DNA of 64,000 nt from Streptomyces cupreus (GTDB lineage Bacteria; Actinomycetota; Actinomycetes; Streptomycetales; Streptomycetaceae), in the NCBI RefSeq assembly GCF_014257025.1, contig NZ_JACMSF010000043.1, positions 16,679 through 80,678 on the forward strand. The letters are read 5' to 3'. The notes beneath the pieces are model-generated. The model ran no database searches and was not told the DNA's origin. It saw only the letters and a program-made list of their open reading frames with translations. The position numbers and the translations under genes were made by a program. Positions 28,439 through 37,120 of the stretch are shown piece after piece (within the stretch, counting starts at the first letter, position 1; each line of letters opens with the position of its first letter).

Positions 28439-29509
28439 TCACGTCCCGAACAGGTCCCCTTGTCCGTTTCCCGCAGCCCCCGAGCGGGGCGGGGTGAGGC
28501 CGAGATGCGCCCATGCGGCGGGCGTGGCCACCCGGCCGCGGGGGGTGCGGGCCAGCAGACCTTCTCGTACGAGGAAGGGCTCGGCGACCTCCTCGACCGT
28601 CTCGCGCTCCTCCCCCACCGCGACCGCGAGGGTGGACAGGCCGACGGGGCCGCCGCCGAACAGCTTGAGCAGAGCCTCCAGGACGGCCCGGTCCAGCCGG
28701 TCCAGGCCCCGGGCGTCCACCTCGTAGACCGCGAGGGCCGCCGCCGCGATGTCCTTGGTGATCAGACCGTCGGCCTTGACCTGGGCGTAGTCACGCACCC
28801 GGCGCAGCAGACGGTTGGCGATGCGGGGGGTGCCGCGGGAGCGGCCGGCGATCTCGGCGGCGCCGGCCGGGTCGATCTCGACGTCGAGGAGGTGCGCGGA
28901 ACGGTGGACGACGCGCTCCAGCTCGGTGGGCTCGTAGAACTCCATGTGCGCGGTGAAGCCGAAGCGGTCGCGCAGCGGGGGCGGCAGCAGACCCGCGCGC
29001 GTGGTGGCGCCGACCAGGGTGAAGGGGGGCAGCTCAAGGGGGATGGCGGTGGCACCCGGGCCCTTGCCGACGATCACGTCGACACGGAAGTCCTCCATCG
29101 CCATGTAGAGCATCTCCTCGGCGGGCCGGGACATGCGGTGGATCTCGTCGAGGAAGAGGACCTCGCCCTCCTGGAGGGAGGAGAGGATCGCCGCGAGGTC
29201 GCCGGCGTGCTGGATCGCGGGCCCTGAGGTGATGCGGATCGGGGCGCCCATCTCGGCCGCGATGATCATCGATAGGGTGGTCTTGCCGAGACCGGGGGCG
29301 CCGGAGAGCAGGACATGGTCGGCGGTGGCGCCACGCGCGCGTGCGGCGCGCAGGACCAGGTCGAGTTGTTCGCGGACCTTCTCCTGGCCGATGAACTCGC
29401 CCAGGTCCTTGGGGCGCAGCGCCGCCTCCACGGCCTGGTCGTCACGGTCGGCGGACGCACCGACGAGCCGCTCTTCGGCGGGTGTGTCGGTCGTGTCGTC
29501 CCAGTTCAC
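28439..29509 (-). CDS. ruvB: Holliday junction branch-migration helicase RuvB
   Basis: A 356-residue AAA+ motor that drives branch migration with RuvA. It shows EFIGQEKVREQL, Walker A SGAPGLGKTT, Walker B LFLDEIHRM, sensor 1 VGATTRAG and the C-terminal winged-helix region with GPVGLSTLAVAVGEE and GRVATPAAWAHLG. The start is GTG preceded by GAGGAG. It follows ruvA after a 21-nt gap, forming ruvC-ruvA-ruvB. Confidence 0.96.
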   Translation of the reverse strand: MNWDDTTDTPAEERLVGASADRDDQAVEAALRPKDLGEFIGQEKVREQLDLVLRAARARGATADHVLLSGAPGLGKTTLSMIIAAEMGAPIRITSGPAIQHAGDLAAILSSLQEGEVLFLDEIHRMSRPAEEMLYMAMEDFRVDVIVGKGPGATAIPLELPPFTLVGATTRAGLLPPPLRDRFGFTAHMEFYEPTELERVVHRSAHLLDVEIDPAGAAEIAGRSRGTPRIANRLLRRVRDYAQVKADGLITKDIAAAALAVYEVDARGLDRLDRAVLEALLKLFGGGPVGLSTLAVAVGEERETVEEVAEPFLVREGLLARTPRGRVATPAAWAHLGLTPPRSGAAGNGQGDLFGT

Positions 29510-29530
29510 GGAAGTTCTCCTCGGTACGGG

Positions 29531-30136
29531 CTAGCGGGCGCGGTTCAGCGTCTGAAGGGCCGCCTTCAGCAGCTGCCCCACTTGCGGCGTGCCCTCGGCC
29601 GCCTCCGCCTGCGGTGCCACGGCGGACACGGCCTCGTCGGCCTCGCGGGTCGCGTACCCGAGGCCGATCAGCGCCGCGTGCAGCTGGTCGCGCCAGCCCT
29701 GGGTGACCGGTGCGCCGACGGCGGGGGCGCCGATCGGTTCGCCGAGCCGGTCCCTGAGCTCCAGCAGCAGCTTCTGCGCACCCTTCTTGCCGATGCCGGG
29801 GACGGCGGTGAGCGCCTTCTCGTCGCCGGTCGCGACGGCTCTGCGCAGGGCGTCCGGCGAGTGCACGGCGAGCATCGCCTGAGCCAGGCGGGGTCCGACT
29901 CCGCTCGCGGTCTGGAGCAGTTCGAAGACCTGACGCTCGTCGTCGTCCGCGAAGCCGTACAGGGTCAGCGAGTCTTCGCGCACGACCAGGGAGGTGGCGA
30001 GCTTGGCGAGCCGGCCGAGGCGGAGGGTGGAGAGGGTGTTCGGCGTGCACTGTACGGCCATGCCGACACCGCCGACCTCGACGACGGCGGCGTCGGGGGC
30101 GAGTGCGGCGACCGTGCCGCTCACGAAGGCGATCAT
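29531..30136 (-). CDS. ruvA: Holliday junction DNA-binding protein RuvA
   Basis: A 201-residue protein with the N-terminal OB fold MIAFVSGTVAALAPD, two helix-hairpin-helix motifs (TASGVGPRLAQAML and AVPGIGKKGAQKLLLEL) and the C-terminal domain III (ALIGLGYATREADEAV) that contacts RuvB. It overlaps the ruvC stop by 4 nt (ATGA), so the two are translated together. Confidence 0.96.
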   Translation of the reverse strand: MIAFVSGTVAALAPDAAVVEVGGVGMAVQCTPNTLSTLRLGRLAKLATSLVVREDSLTLYGFADDDERQVFELLQTASGVGPRLAQAMLAVHSPDALRRAVATGDEKALTAVPGIGKKGAQKLLLELRDRLGEPIGAPAVGAPVTQGWRDQLHAALIGLGYATREADEAVSAVAPQAEAAEGTPQVGQLLKAALQTLNRAR

Positions 30137-30702
30137 GCCGTACGGCCTTTCGATGCTTTGGATTGCGGTGCTTTGGCTTGCGGTGCTTTGGCGGTGTGCA
30201 GGGCCACGGCCTGCTGGAGTCGGTTCTGGGCGGGGGCGCGCCAGATGTGGCAGATGGCGAGCGCGAGGGCGTCGGCGGCGTCCGCGGGCTTGGGCGGCGC
30301 GCTGAGCCTCAGCAGCCGGGTGACCATGGCGCCGACCTGCGCCTTGTCGGCGCGGCCGCTGCCGGTGACGGCCGCCTTGACCTCGCTGGGGGTGTGCAGG
30401 GCGACCGGGATGCCACGGCGGGCGGCGCACAGCATGGCGACGGCGCTGGCCTGGGCCGTGCCCATCACCGTACGGACGTTGTGCTGGCTGAACACCCGCT
30501 CCACGGCGACGAATTCGGGCCGATGCTCATCGAGCCACTGCTCGATGCCCTGCTCGATCGCGACGAGGCGCTGCCCCAACTCGGCGTCCACGGGCGTGCG
30601 TACGACACCGACGCCGAGCATGGTGAGCGGGCGGCCCGCGACCCCCTCGACGACACCGACACCGCACCGCGTCAGTCCGGGGTCCACCCCGAGTACGCGC
30701 AC
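30133..30702 (-). CDS. ruvC: Holliday junction resolvase RuvC
   Basis: A 189-residue RNase H-fold endonuclease that cuts Holliday junctions. It has VLGVDPGLTRCGVG with the first catalytic Asp, VAVERVFSQHNVRTVMGTAQA with the Glu, and DAADALALAICH with the final acidic pair. A repetitive Lys/Ala/Gln C-terminal tail (AKAPQAKAPQSKASK) extends it beyond the E. coli protein. GTG at 30702 has GGGAGG upstream and gives the conserved N-terminus. The earlier in-frame start at 30759 is rejected. Confidence 0.95.
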   Translation of the reverse strand: MRVLGVDPGLTRCGVGVVEGVAGRPLTMLGVGVVRTPVDAELGQRLVAIEQGIEQWLDEHRPEFVAVERVFSQHNVRTVMGTAQASAVAMLCAARRGIPVALHTPSEVKAAVTGSGRADKAQVGAMVTRLLRLSAPPKPADAADALALAICHIWRAPAQNRLQQAVALHTAKAPQAKAPQSKASKGRTA

Positions 30703-30762
30703 CCGCGCCCCCTCCCTCTCGATCGCCTGTTTGTGCAGGCTATCGGGTGCCACTGACAACGA

Positions 30763-30797
30763 CGGCGGGCCGGTGGATGTGTCCCACCGGCCCGCCG
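30763..30797 (-). terminator. Terminator hairpin after yebC
   Basis: A 14-bp perfect stem (30763-30776 with 30784-30797) and a 7-nt loop, 24 nt past the yebC stop. It should insulate the ruvCAB transcript from yebC. The remaining ~60 nt must carry the ruvC promoter. Confidence 0.8.
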
Positions 30798-30821
30798 GAA
30801 TCCGCTCGGTCCGCGGCAGCG

Positions 30822-31574
30822 CTACGCGTCGACCTTCTCCATGATCTCGTCGCTGACGTCGAAGTTGGCGAAGACGTTCTGCACGTCGTCGCTGTCCTCC
30901 AGCGCGTCGATCAGCTTGAAGATCTTCTTGGCGCCCTCCTCGTCCAGCTCGACCTGGACGGACGGCACGAAGCTGGACTCGGCGGAGTCGTAGTCGATCC
31001 CGGCGTCCTGGAGGGCGGTGCGGACGGCGACCAGGTCGGTGGCCTCGCTGATGACCTCGAAGGACTCACCGAGGTCGTTGACCTCCTCGGCGCCCGCGTC
31101 CAGGACGGCGCCGAGGACGTCGTCCTCGGTCAGCTCGCCCTTGGGGACGATGACGACGCCCTTGCGGCTGAACATGTACGACACCGAGCCCGGGTCGGCC
31201 ATGTTGCCGCCGTTGCGGGTCATGGCGACGCGGACGTCGGAGGCGGCGCGGTTGCGGTTGTCGGTGAGGCACTCGATGAGCACCGCGACACCGTTCGGGC
31301 CGTAGCCCTCGTACATGATCGTCTCATAGTCGGCGCCGCCGGCCTCAAGACCGCCACCGCGCTTGATCGCGGAGTCGATGTTCTTGTTCGGAACCGACTG
31401 CTTCTTCGCCTTCTGGACGGCGTCGTAGAGCGTCGGGTTGCCCTCGAGGTCGACGCCGCCCATCCGCGCCGCGACCTCGATGTTCTTGATCAGCTTCGCG
31501 AAGAGCTTGCCGCGCTTGGCATCGATCACGGCCTTCTTGTGCTTCGTCGTGGCCCATTTAGAGTGGCCGGACAT
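30822..31574 (-). CDS. yebC: YebC/PmpR family protein
   Basis: A 250-residue, highly conserved cytoplasmic protein opening SGHSKWATTKHKKAVIDAKRG (one residue trimmed in description) with GPNGVAVLIECLTDNRNR and MFSRKGVV. The family was long called a transcription regulator. Recent work assigns YebC-type proteins a role in helping ribosomes through proline stretches. Both functions are possible here. GGAGA precedes the ATG. It lies 48 nt downstream of pdxT, an order shared with mycobacteria. Confidence 0.93.
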   Translation of the reverse strand: MSGHSKWATTKHKKAVIDAKRGKLFAKLIKNIEVAARMGGVDLEGNPTLYDAVQKAKKQSVPNKNIDSAIKRGGGLEAGGADYETIMYEGYGPNGVAVLIECLTDNRNRAASDVRVAMTRNGGNMADPGSVSYMFSRKGVVIVPKGELTEDDVLGAVLDAGAEEVNDLGESFEVISEATDLVAVRTALQDAGIDYDSAESSFVPSVQVELDEEGAKKIFKLIDALEDSDDVQNVFANFDVSDEIMEKVDA

Positions 31575-31622
31575 CTGCCTGTCTCCTTCGCGTAACCCGT
31601 CTATGAACGAACGCCAGAGATC

Positions 31623-32228
31623 CTACAAGGACTCCGCTGTCCGGTTCGCGCGCACCATGTCGACGAACAGCCCGTGCACACGGTGGTCGCCGGTCAGTTC
31701 CGGGTGGAACGAGGTGGCGAGCGCGTTGCCCTGGCGGACCGCGACGATGTGGCCGTCGTGCTCGGCGAGCACCTCGACCTCGGCGCCGACGGACTCCACC
31801 CAGGGGGCGCGGATGAAGACGCCCTCCACAGGATCGCCCGCGATGCCCTTCACGTCGAGCGTGGCCTCAAAGGACTCGTTCTGACGTCCGAAGGCGTTGC
31901 GGCGCACGATCATGTCGATGCCGCCGATGGTCTCCTGGCCCGAGCGCGGGTCGAGGATCTTGTCGGCCAGCATGATCATGCCCGCGCAGGTGCCGTAGAC
32001 GGGCAGTCCGGCACGCACGCGTGCGCGCAGCGGCTCCATCACGCCGAACAGGACGGCGAGCTTGGAGATGGTGGTGGACTCGCCGCCGGGGATGACCAGG
32101 CCGTCGATGTCATCGAGCTCTTCGGGGCGCCGCACCGGCCTGGCCACGGCGTCGGCCGCGGCCAGGGCGATGAGGTGCTCCCGTACGTCGCCCTGGAGTG
32201 CGAGCACTCCGACCACGGGAGCGGTCAT
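31623..32228 (-). CDS. pdxT: Pyridoxal 5'-phosphate synthase glutaminase subunit PdxT
   Basis: A 201-residue class I glutamine amidotransferase that supplies ammonia to PdxS for PLP formation. It contains GLVIPGGESTTISKL, the nucleophile motif VYGTCAGMI and the C-terminal His-Glu pair in TSFHPELTGD. The ATG at 32228 overlaps the pdxS stop by one base, with GAGG six bases upstream. A GTG immediately before it is a less likely start. Confidence 0.95.
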   Translation of the reverse strand: MTAPVVGVLALQGDVREHLIALAAADAVARPVRRPEELDDIDGLVIPGGESTTISKLAVLFGVMEPLRARVRAGLPVYGTCAGMIMLADKILDPRSGQETIGGIDMIVRRNAFGRQNESFEATLDVKGIAGDPVEGVFIRAPWVESVGAEVEVLAEHDGHIVAVRQGNALATSFHPELTGDHRVHGLFVDMVRANRTAESL

Positions 32229-33133
32229 CACCAGCCTCGGTTCGCGTAGCGCTCGGCCTCGGGCAGGGTGTCGCAGTTGATGCCGACCATGGCCTCGCCC
32301 AGGTTGCGGGAGGCGTCCGCGATGATCTTCGGGTCGTCGTAGAAGGTGGTGGCCTTCACGATGGCGGCGGCGCGCTTGGCCGGGTCGCCGGACTTGAAGA
32401 TGCCGGAGCCGACGAAGACGCCCTCGGCGCCGAGCTGGCGCATCAGCGCGGCGTCGGCCGGGGTGGCGACGCCACCGGCGGAGAACAGCACGACCGGGAG
32501 CTTGCCGAGCTGGGCGACCTCCTGCACGAGCTCGTACGGGGCGCGCAGCTCCTTGGCGGCGGCGTACAGCTCGTTGTTGTCGTAGCCGCGCAGCTTGGCG
32601 ATCTCGTTCTTGATCTGGCGCAGGTGGCGGACAGCCTCGACGACGTTGCCCGTGCCGGCCTCGCCCTTGGAGCGGATCATGGCCGCGCCCTCGGCGATGC
32701 GGCGCAGGGCCTCACCGAGGTTGGTGGCGCCGCAGACGAAGGGGGTGGTGAAGGCCCACTTGTCGGAGTGGTTGACCTCGTCGGCCGGGGTGAGGACCTC
32801 GGACTCGTCGATGTAGTCCACGCCGAGGGACTGCAGGACCTGGGCCTCGACGAAGTGGCCGATGCGGGACTTGGCCATCACCGGGATGGAGACCGCGTCG
32901 ATGATGCCCTCGATCATGTCCGGGTCGGACATCCGGGCCACGCCGCCGTCCTTGCGGATGTCGGCCGGGACCCGCTCCAGGGCCATGACGGCGACGGCGC
33001 CCGCGTCCTCGGCGATCTTCGCCTGCTCCGGCGTGACGACGTCCATGATCACGCCGCCCTTGAGCTGCTCGGCCATGCCGCGCTTCACGCGGGCGGTGCC
33101 GGTTGCGGGAGCCTGGTTCTCGGTGATGGACAC
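32228..33133 (-). CDS. pdxS: Pyridoxal 5'-phosphate synthase subunit PdxS
   Basis: A 301-residue (beta/alpha)8-barrel that builds PLP from ribose 5-phosphate, glyceraldehyde 3-phosphate and ammonia. It has RVKRGMAEQLKGGVIMDVV, the SIPVMAKSRIGHFVEAQ block and VVLFSAGGVATPADAALMRQ. The catalytic lysines in LKGGVIMDV and VMAKSR are present. The start is GTG with GAGG seven bases upstream. It is the first gene of the pdxS-pdxT-yebC run. No adjacent MocR-type PdxR regulator is visible. Confidence 0.96.
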   Translation of the reverse strand: MSITENQAPATGTARVKRGMAEQLKGGVIMDVVTPEQAKIAEDAGAVAVMALERVPADIRKDGGVARMSDPDMIEGIIDAVSIPVMAKSRIGHFVEAQVLQSLGVDYIDESEVLTPADEVNHSDKWAFTTPFVCGATNLGEALRRIAEGAAMIRSKGEAGTGNVVEAVRHLRQIKNEIAKLRGYDNNELYAAAKELRAPYELVQEVAQLGKLPVVLFSAGGVATPADAALMRQLGAEGVFVGSGIFKSGDPAKRAAAIVKATTFYDDPKIIADASRNLGEAMVGINCDTLPEAERYANRGW

Positions 33134-33249
33134 GGGTTGACCTCACATACGTGAAAAGAGGGTTTCTACCGCACTGAGGAAACGTGAATGGACCAGGCCA
33201 CATCAAGGGCCAATGGTGAGGCGGTGGATCCTTTTCGCGTACGGACCCG

Positions 33250-33792
33250 CTAGGCGGCCCGGTCCGTCAGTGCCGATGGCGGCTCGTCGTCCATCTCGAA
33301 GGCCATCGGGAACGGCGCGTGGCCGGCCAGCCGGAACCAGCGCACCTTGCGGTGCCGGCGCAGTGCCCGGGCGGCGCGCACGGCGTCGTTGTGGAAGCGC
33401 CGGGCCATCGGCACCCTGCGCACCGCCTCGGTGAGTTCACGGGCGGCGGCCTCTCCCCCGGGCGCCTGGCGGACCTCCTCGACCTGCTGGGTCTCGGCGA
33501 ACACGGCCCGCAGCGCCTGGCTCAGCTCGCTCTCGGCGACCTCCCGCTGCTCCTCCTCGGCCTGCCGGGCGGCATGGGCGGCCTCGTAGAGGACGATCGA
33601 GGCGGCCGGGTCGAGCACCCCGGAGGTCGCGAGTTCCTGGGTCACCGAGGCCCGCCTGAGCAGTTGCGCGTCGAGCGCGGCGCGGGTCGCGTCGATCCGG
33701 GCGTGCAGCCGGTCGAGCCGGCCCGCGGTCCAGCTCAGGTACAGGCCGATCGCGACAAGGGCGACGAGGATCCAGATGAGGGTTGCGGTCAC
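33250..33792 (-). CDS. LemA-like single-pass membrane protein
   Basis: A 180-residue protein with an N-terminal membrane helix (TLIWILVALVAIGLYLSWTAG) followed by a long helical region starting RLDRLHARIDATRAALDAQLLRRASV. That layout resembles LemA-type proteins, though the match is from pattern only. The C-terminal part is basic, with VPMARRFHNDAVRAARALRRHR. The likely start is GTG 33792, and a TTG three codons earlier is possible. It is upstream of pdxS by 116 nt, same strand. Function unknown. Confidence 0.75.
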   Translation of the reverse strand: MTATLIWILVALVAIGLYLSWTAGRLDRLHARIDATRAALDAQLLRRASVTQELATSGVLDPAASIVLYEAAHAARQAEEEQREVAESELSQALRAVFAETQQVEEVRQAPGGEAAARELTEAVRRVPMARRFHNDAVRAARALRRHRKVRWFRLAGHAPFPMAFEMDDEPPSALTDRAA

Positions 33793-33829
33793 GGGCGGCA
33801 AGGTTACCGAGGTGCGGGCCCGGCCTTAC

Positions 33830-34125
33830 GAGCGCCCACGCGCGTGCGGGGTTGCCCGAGCCCACGCGCGCGTGCGGGGTTGCCCGACCCCACGCGCGCG
33901 TGCTCAGTCCCACGTGAGCCCCACGCGCGTGCCCGGGATTGATCCCAGGCCCCACGCCGCCCGTCCCCAGTCCACGCGCGTGCCCGGGACTGACCCGAGT
34001 CCCCACGCAGCCCGTCCCCAGTCCCACGCGAGCCCCACGCGCGTGCCCGGCCGAGGCCCCACGCGCCCGTGCTCAGTCCCGCGAGCCCCACGCTGCCCGT
34101 GCTCAGTCCCGTGCCAGCCCCAGCC
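33830..34125. repeat. Degenerate repeat patch of CCCCACGC-type units
   Basis: About ten imperfect units of roughly 22-32 nt, most opening with ccccacgc and often continuing as the self-complementary cacgcgcgtg, followed by one of a few tails (gcggggttgcccga, gcccgggattga, gctcagtcccacg). The patch fills the 310-nt gap between the LemA-like gene and the mannosyltransferase gene and runs into the last codons of the latter. Units vary in length, so it is not a CRISPR array. Open frames across it are translated repeats and are not called. It could act as a multi-hairpin transcription end or a slippage-grown tract. Confidence 0.75.
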
Positions 34126-35266
34126 GTGCGCGCAGCCCCGGCGGCCGCTCGTCCGCCGCCACCGCCGTCGTTCCGTCGGTCACCGTCTCGTACACCGAGA
34201 GGATGTCGGCACCGACCGTCGACCAGTCGAACCGGCGGACATGGGCGCTGCCCCGCTCGCGCAGTTCCGCGCGGCGCGCAGGGTCCTCCAGCAGCCGTAT
34301 CGCCGCCTCTGCGAGCGCGTCGGCGTCCTCGTTGGCGAACAGCTCGCCCGCCGCTCCCTGGTCCAGCACCTGGGCGAAGGCGTCCAGGTCCGAGGCGAGC
34401 ACAGGCGCGCCCGCCGACATCGCCTCGACCAGGATGATCCCGAAGCTCTCGCCGCCGGTGTTGGGGGCGATGTACAGGTCGACACTGCGCAGGAAGCGCG
34501 CCTTGTCCTCGTCGCTGACCATGCCGAGGAACTGCGCGCGCGAGCGCAACTCCTCGGGCAGGTTCTCCACCGCCTCCTCCGCGTCGCCGCGCCCGGCGAC
34601 CAGCAGCCGGGTCTGCGGCCGGGCGGCGAGGATCCTCGGCAGCGCCTTCATCAGCACCGGCAGTCCCTTGCGGGGCTCGTCGATACGGCCGATGAAGCCG
34701 ATCGTGTCGCCCTGCCACTCCGGCTTGGGCTCGGCCTTGGCGAAGAAGTCGACGTCGACGCCGTTCGGGATGACGACCGCGTCCCCGCCCAGGTGTTCCA
34801 CCAGCGTGCGGCGGGCGTACTCGCTCACCGCGATGCGCGCGCTGATCTTCTCCAGGGCGGCCTGGAGGATCGAGTACGCGGCGATCATGGCCTTGGAGCG
34901 CGGGTTGGAGGTGTGGAAGGTGGCGACGAGCGGCCCCTGCGCGGCCCAGCAGGTCAGCAGGCCGAGGGACGGCGAGGACGGCTCGTGGATGTGCACGACG
35001 TCGAAGGCGCCGTCGTGCAGCCAGCGCCGTACGCGCGCGGCCGACAGGAAGCCGAAGTTCAGCCGGGCCACCGAGCCGTTGTACGGCACCGGGACCGCGC
35101 GGCCGGCCGAGACGACGTACGGCGGCAGCGGGGTGTCGTCGTCGGCGGGGGCGAGCACGGACACCTCGTGGCCGAGCCTGATGAAGTACTCGGCGAGGTC
35201 GCGGATGTGGAACTGGACGCCGCCCGGCACGTCCCAGGAGTACGGGCAGACGATGCCGATCCTCAC
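34103..35266 (-). CDS. pimA: Phosphatidylinositol alpha-mannosyltransferase-like GT4 (PimA-type)
   Basis: A 387-residue GT-B glycosyltransferase. It opens RIGIVCPYSWDVPGGVQFHI, has VVIPNGVDV and ends with the GT4 E-x7-E region GGESFGIILVEAMSAGAPV. In mycobacteria PimA adds the first mannose from GDP-mannose to phosphatidylinositol. The neighbouring PI-phosphate synthase and acyltransferase strongly support the same role here. GTG at 35266 overlaps the acyltransferase stop (GTGA). The last eight or so codons fall inside the repeat patch, so the C-terminus may have been altered by it. Confidence 0.85.
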   Translation of the reverse strand: MRIGIVCPYSWDVPGGVQFHIRDLAEYFIRLGHEVSVLAPADDDTPLPPYVVSAGRAVPVPYNGSVARLNFGFLSAARVRRWLHDGAFDVVHIHEPSSPSLGLLTCWAAQGPLVATFHTSNPRSKAMIAAYSILQAALEKISARIAVSEYARRTLVEHLGGDAVVIPNGVDVDFFAKAEPKPEWQGDTIGFIGRIDEPRKGLPVLMKALPRILAARPQTRLLVAGRGDAEEAVENLPEELRSRAQFLGMVSDEDKARFLRSVDLYIAPNTGGESFGIILVEAMSAGAPVLASDLDAFAQVLDQGAAGELFANEDADALAEAAIRLLEDPARRAELRERGSAHVRRFDWSTVGADILSVYETVTDGTTAVAADERPPGLRARLGLARD

Positions 35267-36183
35267 GACGAGCCCTTCTGGGGGTCGAGATCCGGGTCGA
35301 GATCGGCCACCCACAAGCGCTGAAGCATGTGCCAGTCCTCCGGATGCTCGGCGATCCCCGTGGCGAAGGCGTCGGCCAGCGCCTGTGCCATGACAGACGT
35401 CTTCTCGGCCCGGGTACCTGTCTCGGGCACCTCGACCGGGGGATGCACCCGCCCCCGCATCACGGGCGAGTCGTCGTACCAGAGCGTGACGGGCAGCAGC
35501 AGCGCGCCGGTCTGCTGGGCGAGCAGGGCAGGGCCGGCCGGCATCCGGGCCGTCTCGCCGAAGAACTTGACCTCGACGCCGGAGGCGGACAGATCGCGGT
35601 CGGCGACCAGGCAGACCAGTCCGCCGTCGCGCAGCCGCCGGGCCAGCGTGCCGAACGCGGAGCCGCCGCTGTGCGGCAGGACCTCCATGCCGAGGCCCTC
35701 CCGGTAGGCGACGAACCGGTCGTACAGTGTCTCCGGCTTCAGGCGCTCGGCGACCGTCGTGAACCGCGTCTCCAGCTTGGTGGTCACCCAGGCACCGGCG
35801 AGGTCCCAGTTGCCGAGGTGCGGCAGCGCCAATATGACGCCCCTGCCGGACGCGAGGCCCTCGGTGAGGTAGTGCACGTCCTTGGGGTCGAACCCCGTCT
35901 TGACGCGTTCCGCGCTCCAGGCCGGGAGCCGGAAGGACTCCATCCAGTAGCGCAGGTACGAGCGCATGCCCGCGCGCGAGAGCTCGGCGAGGCGCTCCGG
36001 GCTCGCGTCGGGCACCACGCGCGCGTAGTTGTTCTCCAGCCGCAGCACCCCCTTGCCGCGTCGCTTCCAGGCGGCGTCGGCGATGGTGCGGCCGAGCCGT
36101 ACGGCGACCGGCTCGGGGAGCTTCTTGACGGTGCCCCAGCCCAGGCCGTACAGCGCGTCCGTCAGCCGTTCCTGGGCGTTCAT
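35263..36183 (-). CDS. Phosphatidylinositol mannoside acyltransferase-like protein (LpxL/HtrB family)
   Basis: A 306-residue membrane-associated acyltransferase with the catalytic H-x4-D motif in LPHLGNWDLAG (H122, D127) and LVADRDLSASGVEVKFFGE downstream. In mycobacteria the equivalent enzyme (PatA) acylates the mannose of phosphatidylinositol mannosides. It overlaps both neighbours by 4 nt, so it is the middle gene of a coupled pgsA-acyltransferase-pimA operon. Confidence 0.87.
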   Translation of the reverse strand: MNAQERLTDALYGLGWGTVKKLPEPVAVRLGRTIADAAWKRRGKGVLRLENNYARVVPDASPERLAELSRAGMRSYLRYWMESFRLPAWSAERVKTGFDPKDVHYLTEGLASGRGVILALPHLGNWDLAGAWVTTKLETRFTTVAERLKPETLYDRFVAYREGLGMEVLPHSGGSAFGTLARRLRDGGLVCLVADRDLSASGVEVKFFGETARMPAGPALLAQQTGALLLPVTLWYDDSPVMRGRVHPPVEVPETGTRAEKTSVMAQALADAFATGIAEHPEDWHMLQRLWVADLDPDLDPQKGSS

Positions 36184-36857
36184 TTCGCCGCCTCGCTCCC
36201 CTGCGTGGCGTTCTCCCGCGCGGCCGCCGCGTCGGCCTCGGCGGACTCCCGGCGCACGGTGACCACCCGCTGGATCAGCGTGACCAGGCTGCCCACGGCG
36301 ACGATCCACAGCGCGACGGGCAGCAGGTACTGGATGCCGGGTACCCCGAACTTGTGCAGGCCCGCGAAACCGGCCGCCACCAGGGAGATCACCAGCCGCT
36401 CGGCCCGCTCGACCAGACCGTTCACGGCGACCGGAAGACCGATCGACTCACCCCGGGCCTTGGTGTACGACACCACCTGGCCGCTCGCCAGACAGAAGAT
36501 CGAGACGGCGCACAGGACGAGGTCGTCGCCGCCACCGGCGTACCAGAGCGCGAAACCGCCGAAGATCGCGCCGTCGGCGACGCGGTCGAGCGTGGAGTCC
36601 AGGAAGGCGCCCCAGCGGCTGGAGCGCCCCAGCTGGCGGGCCATGTTGCCGTCGACGAGGTCGGAGAACACGAAGAGCGTGATCACCACCGTGCCCCAGA
36701 AGAACTCGCCCTGCGGGTAGAACACCAGCGCGCCCGCGATCACGCCGGCGGTGCCGATCAGCGTGACCGTGTCGGGGCTGACGCCCCGCCGGATCAGAAA
36801 CGCGGCGAACGGTGTGAGGACACGCGTGAAGAATGCACGCGCGTACTTGTTCAGCAT
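36180..36857 (-). CDS. pgsA: Phosphatidylinositol phosphate synthase (CDP-alcohol phosphatidyltransferase)
   Basis: A 225-residue polytopic membrane enzyme with the full CDP-alcohol signature: D66, D69-G70, A73-R74, G83, D87 and D91. In actinobacteria this position encodes the enzyme joining CDP-diacylglycerol to inositol 1-phosphate. Specificity for inositol phosphate over glycerol phosphate rests on context. The ATG at 36857 is preceded by GGAAGG at short spacing. An in-frame ATG at 36914 would add a polar extension. It is the first gene of the glycolipid operon and divergent from the EF-G-like gene. Confidence 0.88.
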   Translation of the reverse strand: MLNKYARAFFTRVLTPFAAFLIRRGVSPDTVTLIGTAGVIAGALVFYPQGEFFWGTVVITLFVFSDLVDGNMARQLGRSSRWGAFLDSTLDRVADGAIFGGFALWYAGGGDDLVLCAVSIFCLASGQVVSYTKARGESIGLPVAVNGLVERAERLVISLVAAGFAGLHKFGVPGIQYLLPVALWIVAVGSLVTLIQRVVTVRRESAEADAAAARENATQGSEAAK

Positions 36858-37120
36858 GGCCTTCCCGAGGTTCGGTGTGGCCGCGCGGCCCCTGCTGGCC
36901 ACCGGCTGGCCCATCGTAGCCACGCGCGTGCGTGGGCGGCGGCCGGGCGCCCGTTCCCGCGACGCGCGCGAGCGGCGGGCGCGATCACGTCCGCCGTATG
37001 GACGCACCGTGACGGGAGTGGAAAGCTCGAAGAACCGCGGGCGTCACCGGAGCCGCCACCGCACGCGGATCCGCATGTCCGCGCCCACAGAAGACCTCAC
37101 CGTGCACGGGAGGCAAGGCC

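Noticed and set aside
33134..33249. A pyridoxal-phosphate-responsive element or riboswitch upstream of pdxS
   Set aside because: The gap is only 116 nt, with a TAGAAA-like -10 but no recognisable palindromic regulator site or conserved RNA structure.
33830..34125. Repeat patch considered as a CRISPR array or a coding region
   Set aside because: Units are degenerate, of unequal length and without unique spacers, and no cas genes are near. The translated frames are low-complexity repeats of the DNA.
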